Shown: positions 5,315 through 11,293 of the stretch, in pieces
How the letters are laid out: each line of letters starts with the position of its first letter
Numbering within the stretch: position 1 is the stretch's first letter
Source of the DNA: an uncultured Anaerolineae bacterium
GTDB lineage: Bacteria > Chloroflexota > Anaerolineae > B4-G1 > DUEL01
Direction: 5' to 3'
Assembly (NCBI GenBank): GCA_937942115.1
Contig: CALDFY010000224.1
Location: forward strand, 1-11,293
DNA: 11,293 nt
Program-made: the position numbers and the translations under genes
The notes under the pieces: model-generated
The model's input: the letters and a program-made list of their open reading frames with translations, nothing else
The model's database searches: none
What the model was told of the DNA's origin: nothing

Positions 5315-6007
5315 ATGGCCGAAGAGCAGGAGAATCTGATCCCTGTTTTCATCATGGGCAAGCAGTATATGGTCCCCGCCGGGCTGACCATTATGAAGGC
5401 GATGGAGTACGCAGGGTACAGACTGGTGCGCGGCGTGGGCTGTCGCGGCGGTTTCTGCGGGGCCTGCGCCACGGCCTACCGCATCCAGGGCGACCCCAAA
5501 CTCTACTTCGGCCTGGCCTGCCAGACGGTGGTGCAACCGAATATGTACCTGGCCCAGTTGCCCTTCTTCCCGGCCCGCCGGGCGACCTACGACATCACGA
5601 AACTGGAGCCGACGCCGACCACCCTCTTCAGCCTGTATCCCGAACTCCTGCGCTGTCTGGGGTGCGGGACGTGCACTAAGGCCTGCCCGCAGCAGATAGA
5701 TGTCCGGGCCTATATGGCCGCCGGGATGCGGGGCGACATCGCCCGGATGGCCGACCTCTCTTTTGACTGCATCATGTGCGGCCTTTGTGCGGCCCGCTGC
5801 CCGGCGGAGGAGGCCCAGTACAACATCGCCATTCTGGCCCGCCGCCTCTATGGCCGCTACCTGGCCCCGCGCTCTAAGCACCTGGAGGAGCGGCTCAACG
5901 AGATTCGGGAGGGCAAGTTTGACGCCGAAATCCAGGCCCTGAAGAATATGGGCACTGACGAACTGAAAGCCCGCTACAAGGCGCGGGATATAGAGCCGGG
6001 AGATTAG
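5315..6007 (+). CDS. SdhB/FrdB/TfrB-like iron-sulfur subunit lacking CCG domains
   Basis: This 230-aa soluble protein probably wires electrons to or from the flavoprotein encoded next. The N-terminal plant-ferredoxin-type [2Fe-2S] domain has Cys43, Cys48, Cys51 (CRGGFCGAC) and Cys69. The helical domain has two complete [4Fe-4S] motifs: Cys114/117/120/124 (CLGCGTCTKACP) and Cys152/155/158/162 (CIMCGLCAARCP). Typical SdhB/FrdB carries a [3Fe-4S] site facing a quinone, whereas here both C-terminal motifs are full ferredoxin type. Methanogen TfrB continues into HdrB-like CCG domains; this protein ends after a charged helical tail (about 175-230) without them. No membrane-anchor genes lie beside it. 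ATG 5315 is chosen because of AGGAGGT just upstream. The next gene starts 8 nt after its stop. Confidence 0.87.
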   Translation: MAEEQENLIPVFIMGKQYMVPAGLTIMKAMEYAGYRLVRGVGCRGGFCGACATAYRIQGDPKLYFGLACQTVVQPNMYLAQLPFFPARRATYDITKLEPTPTTLFSLYPELLRCLGCGTCTKACPQQIDVRAYMAAGMRGDIARMADLSFDCIMCGLCAARCPAEEAQYNIAILARRLYGRYLAPRSKHLEERLNEIREGKFDAEIQALKNMGTDELKARYKARDIEPGD

Positions 6008-6015
6008 GAGGTACG

Positions 6016-7617
6016 ATGAGCGGTTACCCGCCGGAAATGCAGGAGTCCATCCGATTGGTGGAGGCGACCCGGCCCCGCCGTCTGAAGGAGACCTTCCCGA
6101 CGATGACGCTGGAGGAGCGGGAGGCGATCCTCAAAGCCTACCACCCCGACTACAAAGAAGAGACCTTCCGCGCCATCCGCGTCGGCGTCAGCAAGGGGCA
6201 GAAGATGCCGCTGGAACTGGCGAACATCGTGGAGGGCCGCCCCCACATCGGCCCCGACTTTGACCTTTCCAGTCCGATTGCCGAGACCGACGTCCTGGTC
6301 ATCGGCGGGGGCGGCGCCGGCGCGTCGGCGGCGCTCCTGGCTCGGGAGAACGGCGCGAAGGTCATCCTGGTGACCAAACTCCGCTTCGGCGACGCCAACA
6401 CGATGATGGCCCAGGGCGGCATCCAGGCTGCTGACCGTCCCAACGACAGTCCGGCCATCCACTACCTGGATGTCATCGGCGGCGGCCACTTCACCAACGT
6501 CCCCGAACTGGTGGAGGCACTGGTGACGGACGCGCCCTTTGTCATCAAGTGGCTGGAAGAGCTGGGGATGATGTTTGATAAAGAGCCGGACGGGACAATG
6601 ATAGAGGCCCACGGCGGCGGCACCAGCCGCCGACGGATGCACTCCGCCCGCGACTACACCGGCGCGGAGATTATGCGCATCCTGCGGGATGAAGTCCGCA
6701 ACCGGGAGCCGGACATCACCGTCATAGAGTTCTCTCCGGCGATAGAACTGGTGCTGGACGACCAGGGGCAAATCGCCGGCGCGGTGGTGATGAACCTGGA
6801 GACGGGCGCGAAGGGCTACATCCAGGCCAAAGCCGTCGTCCTGGCGACGGGTGGCGGTGGGCGGCTTCACTACCAGGGCTTCCCCACCACCAACCACTAC
6901 GGTGCCACCGCCGACGGCGTCGTCCTGGCCTATCGGGCCGGCGCACCGCTGGGCTATCTGGAGTCTATGCAGTACCACCCCACCGGCGCAGCCTTCCCGG
7001 AGCAGATTCTGGGCCTGCTGGTGACCGAGAAGGTGCGCGGGCTGGGCGCGCAGGTCGTCAACAAGTATGGTGAGCAGTTCGTCTACCCCCTGGAGCCGCG
7101 CGATGTGGAGGCGGCGGCCTTCATCCGGGAGTGCGCGCGGGGCAACGGCATTGTCACCCCGACCGGGCAGCCTGGAGTCTGGCTGGATTCGCCGATGATA
7201 GACATCATCCACGGCCCTGGCACCATCCAGCGGGCGCTCCCGGCGATGGTGCGCCAGTTCGGCCGCTTCGGGATTGACATCACGAAGGAGCCCATCCTGG
7301 TCTACCCGACCCTCCACTATCAGAACGGGGGGGTGCGGCTACAGGCCGACGGCTCCACCGAGATTCCCGGCCTCTATATCGCCGGAGAGGTCAGCGCAGG
7401 CGTTCACGGCCACAACCGGCTCATGGGCAACTCCCTGCTGGAAATCCTGGTCTTTGGCCGACGGTCGGGCCGCAGTGCCGCGCTCTGGGCCCACCAGGTG
7501 AGGCTCGGCAGGCCCACCCTGGCCCATCTGGAGAAGTGGAACCGCGAACTGGAGGAAGCGGGAGTGGATACGGGGGTGGTCTCCCCCATTCTGCTGCCGG
7601 ATTATACGAGGAGATAG
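6016..7617 (+). CDS. Fumarate reductase/succinate dehydrogenase-like flavoprotein (FrdA/SdhA/TfrA family)
   Basis: This 533-aa FAD protein is probably the catalytic subunit interconverting fumarate and succinate or a similar enoate. After an 85-residue N-terminal extension comes the Rossmann motif (VLVIGGGGAGASAALLA, about 93-109). The family's catalytic residues are all found: His321 (QYHPTG), Glu338 (LVTEKVRG), Arg362 (EPRDVEAAAF), His434 (PTLHYQNGG) and Arg468 (HGHNRLMGNS). The residue that usually carries covalent FAD (His in SHTVAAEGG-type motifs) is Asn128 in DANTMMAQGG, so FAD should be non-covalent, as in soluble relatives. The FrdA-like stretch after PRD (RECARGNGIVTP) favours the reductase/Tfr branch, but direction is not provable. 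AGGAGGT at 6006-6012 supports ATG 6016. It forms a two-gene unit with the preceding Fe-S gene. Confidence 0.9.
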   Translation: MSGYPPEMQESIRLVEATRPRRLKETFPTMTLEEREAILKAYHPDYKEETFRAIRVGVSKGQKMPLELANIVEGRPHIGPDFDLSSPIAETDVLVIGGGGAGASAALLARENGAKVILVTKLRFGDANTMMAQGGIQAADRPNDSPAIHYLDVIGGGHFTNVPELVEALVTDAPFVIKWLEELGMMFDKEPDGTMIEAHGGGTSRRRMHSARDYTGAEIMRILRDEVRNREPDITVIEFSPAIELVLDDQGQIAGAVVMNLETGAKGYIQAKAVVLATGGGGRLHYQGFPTTNHYGATADGVVLAYRAGAPLGYLESMQYHPTGAAFPEQILGLLVTEKVRGLGAQVVNKYGEQFVYPLEPRDVEAAAFIRECARGNGIVTPTGQPGVWLDSPMIDIIHGPGTIQRALPAMVRQFGRFGIDITKEPILVYPTLHYQNGGVRLQADGSTEIPGLYIAGEVSAGVHGHNRLMGNSLLEILVFGRRSGRSAALWAHQVRLGRPTLAHLEKWNRELEEAGVDTGVVSPILLPDYTRR

Positions 7618-7635
7618 GATACAAGGATACAAGGC
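7616..7635 (+). repeat. 8-bp tandem repeat (AGGATACA) before the four-helix-bundle gene
   Basis: Two exact AGGATACA units and a partial third begin inside the stop codon of the flavoprotein gene. The core AGGATACAAG recurs in inverted orientation (CTTGTATCCT) in the 16-bp repeats at 8141-8188, so related repeats bracket the gene between them. Confidence 0.75.
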
Positions 7636-7659
7636 AAAAGGCGTAGAGGGGTGGGTGCG

Positions 7660-8121
7660 GTGAAGCGACAGGCGAAGGGCGGCGAGGCAGCGACGGGCGG
7701 CTTTGAGGACTTAAAGGTCTGGCAACTGGCGCGGCGCTTGATGATAGAGTGTCATAGACTCGCGAATATGTTGCCGCCCCAAGAGCGGTATGACCTGGCC
7801 TCTCAGATCCGTCGTTCGTCCAAAAGTGTTATGGCGAACATCGCCGAGGGTTACGGCCGCTACCATTACCTGGACAGCCTGCGCTTCTACTACAATGCCA
7901 GAGGCTCGCTGACCGAGACAATCAATCACATTATCACGGCTCACGACTTGGCGTATATTGATGATGGGTATTTCTGCGAAGTGTACGCTTTGGGCCGCGA
8001 AACGGAACGCGCCCTGAACGGCTACATCAACTACATCTGGAAACTGAAAACTGGTAGTGAGGTCTTTGGTACCCGATATATCCCTGCTTCCGAAGAGCCA
8101 CCTCTCTCGCCAGACGAGTAA
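7660..8121 (+). CDS. Four-helix-bundle protein (S23/23S-rRNA-IVS-type, PF05635 family)
   Basis: This protein of about 153 aa has the family signature. FEDLKVWQLARRL opens the first helix; LASQIRRSSKSVMANIAEGYGR is the conserved centre; FYYNARGSLTETINHI follows; a last helix has ERALNGYINYIWKL. Members were first found encoded in 23S rRNA intervening sequences, but most are scattered free-standing genes of unclear function; diversity-generating retroelements use related accessory proteins. No rRNA, reverse transcriptase or variable repeat is visible here. GTG 7660 is chosen because GAGGGGTG at 7645-7652 is well spaced; GTG 7651 (156 aa) is the alternative. The gene and both flanks are visibly more AT-rich than the redox genes, and it is bracketed by inverted-orientation short repeats, which suggests it moved in as a unit. 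Confidence 0.88.
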   Translation: MKRQAKGGEAATGGFEDLKVWQLARRLMIECHRLANMLPPQERYDLASQIRRSSKSVMANIAEGYGRYHYLDSLRFYYNARGSLTETINHIITAHDLAYIDDGYFCEVYALGRETERALNGYINYIWKLKTGSEVFGTRYIPASEEPPLSPDE

Positions 8122-8140
8122 TCTCTGTCCCATCCTTTCG

Positions 8141-8188
8141 TATCCTTGCCTACTTGTATCCTTGTCTACTTGTATCCTTGCCTACTTT
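8141..8188 (+). repeat. Three 16-bp tandem repeats after the four-helix-bundle gene
   Basis: The units are TATCCTTGCCTACTTG, TATCCTTGTCTACTTG and TATCCTTGCCTACTTT. They differ by one internal base and the last base. A decayed partial unit may precede them (CATCCTTTCG). They hold the reverse complement of the AGGATACAAG core found at 7616-7635. Confidence 0.9.
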
Positions 8189-8204
8189 TTTGATGAGGAC
8201 GAAC

Positions 8205-11200
8205 ATGGCAATTCCACATCATCCTGCATCATCCGTCTTAGTGGTCGGCGGTGGCGTCGGCGGGATGCGCGCCGCCGTGGACCTGGCCGAGGCCGGCCTG
8301 AAAGTGTATCTGGTGGAAAGTCTCCCCTGGCTGGGCGGGCGGGTGGCCCAACTGGGCTACATGTTCCCCACCCACGACTGCGTCCTCTGCCGGGGAACGT
8401 CCGACCACGGCTACGGCTGCACCCGGCCGTCCATCTCCCCGGCGTTCCTGGATTTCAACCGTCACCCGAACATTGAAATTCTCACCAACACCGACCTGAT
8501 CCGGGTGGAGGGGCGGGCGGGCGATTTTACCGTCACCGTGCGGCACCGGCCCACCTACGTAGACCCGGAGAAGTGCATCAACTGCGGCCTCTGTGCCGCC
8601 GTCTGTCCGGTAGACCTTCCCAGTCCTTTTGAGGAAGAACTGGTCACCCGCAAGGCCATCTACAAAATGGCCCCCCGCGCCCTGCCCGATGCCTACGTGG
8701 TGGATAAAGTCCCCCACTGCGAGACCTGCCGGCGGTGCGTCAGCATCTGCCCGACGGGCGCGGTGAACCTGGACGAGGAGCCCTCCGAGCGGGACCTGAA
8801 CGTCGGCGCCATCATCCTCTCTATGGGCTACGCCCTCTCCGACCCCGACGAGTACGGCGAACTGGGCTACGGGCGCTTCCCCAACGTCATCCACTCCATG
8901 CAGTACGAACGGTTGGCCAGCCGGTCCGGCCCCACCGAGGGCATCGTCCTGCGTCCATCCGACGGCCAGGTCCCCCGGCGCATCGCCTGGCTTCAGTGCG
9001 TTGGCTCGCGGGACCAGAAGTACCCCTACTGCTCGTCCATCTGCTGTATGTACGCCACCAAAGAGGCGATGATCGCCAAAGAGCGCATCCCTGGCGTCCA
9101 CTGCCAGATTTTCATCATGGACGAGCGGGCCTTCAACAAGGAGTTCAACGCCTACTACGAACGGGCCCAGAAGGAGTATCAGATAGAGTACACCCGCTGC
9201 CGCATTTCGGCGGTCAAGGAAGACCCCCAGACCCACGACCTGATTCTCCGCTATCCGGACGAGGAGGGCCGGATGCGGGAGGACCGGTTTGACTTGGTGG
9301 TTCTCTCTCTGGGCTCCCGTCCGCCGGACGGCGCCCGCGACCTGGCGCGCGTGCTGGGCATTGACCTGAACCCCTACGGCTTCTGCGAGACGGATAAGTT
9401 CAACCCGCTGGAGACCAGCCGCCCCGGTATCTACGTCTGTGGGACCTTCCAGTCGCCCAAAGAGATTGCGGAGACCATCATAGACGCGGCCGGCGCGGCC
9501 GGCGACGCGATGCGGCTCCTGCGGGAGCACTTGGGCGAACACCCGTCCAGCCGGGAGTACCCCTTCCTCTGGAAGCCGGACGGACTGGTGCCGGAGCGGG
9601 ACGTGCGCGGCGAGCCCCCGCGTATCGGCGTCTTTCTTTGCCGTTGCACGCCCACTCTGGACGGCGTCGTGGATGTGGAGGACGTGGCGGCCTGGGCCCG
9701 CACCCAGCCGGATGTGGCTCATGTCCAGTTGGTGGACTACGGCTGTTTTGACGCCGGGCAGGACGCCATCCGGCGGGCTATCCGGGAGCATCATCTGAAC
9801 CGGGTGGTCGTCGGCGCGTGCAGCCACCGCACCCACGAACCGCTTTTCCAGAAGGTCACCCGGGAGGCCGGCCTGAACCCGTATCTCATGGAAATGGTCA
9901 ACCTGCGGGAGCACTGCGCGTGGGTCCACGTGGACGACCCGGCGGGCGCGACGCGGAAGGCAAAGGAGATGATACGGATGGCGCTGGCGCGCGTGCGGCT
10001 GGCGGAGCCGGTCCACAAAGAGGCCGTCGTGCCGGAGCCCCGCGCGCTGGTGATCGGCGGTGGCGTCTCCGGGATGACGGCGGCCCTCACCATCGCCGAC
10101 GCCGGCTACGAGGTGGTCCTGGTGGAGCGGGAGCCGGAACTGGGCGGCAATCTCCGTCACGTCTACTATGTGGCGGAGGGGGAGGACCCCCAGCGGCTCC
10201 TGCGAGACCTGGTCAACTGGGTGGTGGGCCACGAGCGCATTCGCGTCTTCACCCGCACCGAGGTCGTCTCCCACACCGGCCGCGTGGGCGACTTCCGGGC
10301 CCTCCTGCGCACCACCACCCGCACCGGCGAGACGGTGGAGACGGAAATTCGCCACGGTGTGACGGTTGTCGCCACCGGCGGGCAGGAGTGGCAGGGGTCA
10401 GTCTATATGTACGGGCGGGACCCGCGCATCGTCACTTCTATGCAACTGGAGGAGTTGATCGTCCACCGACCGGAGCGCATTGCCGACCTGAATCAGGTCG
10501 TCTTCATCCAGTGCGTCTGGCCCGAAGGTGAGGTGGGTTACTGCAGCCGGATCTGCTGCACCAACACGATGAAGAACGCCATCCGCATCAAGATGCTCAA
10601 CCCGGATTGTCAGGTGATTGTCCTCTACCGGGACATCGTCACCTACGGCTTCCGGGAGGCGGTCTACACCGAGGCGCGGCGGCGCGGCGTCATCTTTATG
10701 CGCTATGACGAGGGGCATATGCCTTCCATCCGCTCCGTGGGCCCGCAACTGGAACTGGTGGCCTGGGACCCGTCGCTCCGGCGGGAGGTACCGCTCTATC
10801 CGGACCTGGTCGCGCTGAGTATGGCCGTTTTGCCCTCGGAGGGGACGGAGCGGCTGGCCCGCATCCTGGACGTGCCGCTTTCGCGGGAGGGCTTCTTCAT
10901 GGAGGCCCATCTGAAGATGCGGCCGATGGACTTCACCGCCGAAGGGATTTTCGTCTGTGGGATGGCCCACTATCCCAAATTCATTGAGGAATGCATCGCC
11001 AACGCCGAGGCGACGGCGGGCCGGGCACTGACTGTCCTGACGAAGGATAAAGTCTACATCGGCGGCGTGGTCGCCCGGGTGGACCCGTCCAAATGCGTGG
11101 GTTGCCTGACCTGCGTCCGGGCCTGTCCCTTCGGCGTCCCGAAAGTCCGCTATACAGACGTCGGCGTGGGTGGCATTCGGGGCGCGGCGTACATTGAGCC

Positions 11201-11293
11201 GGCGCTCTGCCAGGGCTGTGGCACCTGCACGGCGGAGTGCCCGGCGAAGGCCATCCAGTTGCTGGCGTATAAGGATGAGCAGGTGCTGGCGCA
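8205..11293 (+). CDS. Tandem HdrA-HdrA fusion protein, 3' end cut by the window
   Basis: At least 1029 aa, still open at the window end. The last residues (DEQVLA) match the HdrA ending DQILAQVEALVGW, so perhaps only about 10 residues are missing. Module 1 (about 1-460) starts directly at a Rossmann FAD site (VLVVGGGVGGM). It has Cys59/62/72, a dicluster ferredoxin insert (Cys124/127/130/134; Cys172/175/178/182) and the HdrA cluster motif Cys265, 276, 280, 281. Module 2 (about 472-1029) is a full HdrA: N-domain with Cys479/481, Cys514 and Cys539; Rossmann site near 613-640; Cys770, 780, 784, 785; C-terminal ferredoxin Cys964/967/970/974 and Cys1002/1005/1008/1012. It therefore has two FAD sites and about seven clusters. 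It is soluble, with no signal peptide. GAGGA at 8195-8199 supports ATG 8205. It probably receives or splits electrons for the adjacent flavoprotein pair. Confidence 0.92.
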   Translation, partial: MAIPHHPASSVLVVGGGVGGMRAAVDLAEAGLKVYLVESLPWLGGRVAQLGYMFPTHDCVLCRGTSDHGYGCTRPSISPAFLDFNRHPNIEILTNTDLIRVEGRAGDFTVTVRHRPTYVDPEKCINCGLCAAVCPVDLPSPFEEELVTRKAIYKMAPRALPDAYVVDKVPHCETCRRCVSICPTGAVNLDEEPSERDLNVGAIILSMGYALSDPDEYGELGYGRFPNVIHSMQYERLASRSGPTEGIVLRPSDGQVPRRIAWLQCVGSRDQKYPYCSSICCMYATKEAMIAKERIPGVHCQIFIMDERAFNKEFNAYYERAQKEYQIEYTRCRISAVKEDPQTHDLILRYPDEEGRMREDRFDLVVLSLGSRPPDGARDLARVLGIDLNPYGFCETDKFNPLETSRPGIYVCGTFQSPKEIAETIIDAAGAAGDAMRLLREHLGEHPSSREYPFLWKPDGLVPERDVRGEPPRIGVFLCRCTPTLDGVVDVEDVAAWARTQPDVAHVQLVDYGCFDAGQDAIRRAIREHHLNRVVVGACSHRTHEPLFQKVTREAGLNPYLMEMVNLREHCAWVHVDDPAGATRKAKEMIRMALARVRLAEPVHKEAVVPEPRALVIGGGVSGMTAALTIADAGYEVVLVEREPELGGNLRHVYYVAEGEDPQRLLRDLVNWVVGHERIRVFTRTEVVSHTGRVGDFRALLRTTTRTGETVETEIRHGVTVVATGGQEWQGSVYMYGRDPRIVTSMQLEELIVHRPERIADLNQVVFIQCVWPEGEVGYCSRICCTNTMKNAIRIKMLNPDCQVIVLYRDIVTYGFREAVYTEARRRGVIFMRYDEGHMPSIRSVGPQLELVAWDPSLRREVPLYPDLVALSMAVLPSEGTERLARILDVPLSREGFFMEAHLKMRPMDFTAEGIFVCGMAHYPKFIEECIANAEATAGRALTVLTKDKVYIGGVVARVDPSKCVGCLTCVRACPFGVPKVRYTDVGVGGIRGAAYIEPALCQGCGTCTAECPAKAIQLLAYKDEQVLA

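Noticed and set aside
6004..7317. Long minus-strand open frame opposite the FrdA-like gene
   Set aside because: A shadow of the strongly supported flavoprotein gene; no family features of its own.
7660..8121. A diversity-generating retroelement or 23S rRNA intervening sequence
   Set aside because: The four-helix-bundle family is linked with both, but no reverse transcriptase, variable/template repeat or rRNA is seen nearby.
8238..10355. A 705-codon open frame on the minus strand, opposite the HdrA fusion
   Set aside because: It is rich in Gly, Ala, Arg, His and Val with no recognisable domain, and the plus strand encodes clear HdrA motifs throughout. Long antisense frames are expected in GC-rich genes.

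Overview
This is an 11.3-kb, GC-rich bacterial window. Every supported gene lies on the + strand in one tightly packed, operon-like run. The core encodes a soluble flavin/iron-sulfur electron-transfer assembly built from heterodisulfide-reductase (Hdr) parts. In order it has a complete HdrA (262-2034), an MvhD-type [2Fe-2S] adaptor (2824-3252), an FrhB/FdhB-like flavin/Fe-S protein (4118-5233), an SdhB/FrdB/TfrB-like protein with one [2Fe-2S] and two [4Fe-4S] motifs (5315-6007), a fumarate-reductase/succinate-dehydrogenase-like flavoprotein (6016-7617), and a giant tandem HdrA-HdrA fusion (8205 to beyond the window end). The style of proteins and the mix of small accessory genes fit an anaerobic Chloroflexota lineage (Anaerolineae-like). 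That placement is inference, because the window holds no rRNA or other phylogenetic marker.

The proposed logic is as follows. The FrhB/FdhB-like protein accepts electrons from an unidentified donor. MvhD passes them to an HdrA flavin, which in known HdrABC complexes can bifurcate electrons. No HdrB or HdrC (the usual high-potential arm) is present. That position is taken by a FrdA-like flavoprotein with all the expected fumarate/succinate catalytic residues, plus a truncated TfrB-like Fe-S partner with no membrane anchor and no CCG domains. The locus may therefore encode a soluble HdrA-driven fumarate reductase or succinate oxidase, with layout reminiscent of Qmo/Apr and of methanogen Tfr. 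This is a hypothesis.

Unrelated accessory genes are wedged into three junctions of the redox operon. The first is a DUF4258/YgiT-type toxin-antitoxin-like pair (2043-2632), flanked by a 49-bp perfect direct repeat of the hdrA 3' end. The second is an 82-aa protein plus an AbiEii-like nucleotidyltransferase (3308-4121), overlapping each other and the next redox gene. The third is a four-helix-bundle (S23/IVS-type) protein (7660-8121), flanked by related short repeats in opposite orientation. Several gaps carry short-period tandem repeats (7, 8 and 16 bp).

hdrA itself contains a 105-bp near-perfect palindrome, exactly 35 codons, read through in frame. This resembles the behaviour of Rickettsia palindromic elements, although the sequence family is different.

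The first 261 bases contain no gene I can support, only several small hairpins. No tRNA, rRNA, CRISPR array, transposase or convincing intrinsic terminator was seen.
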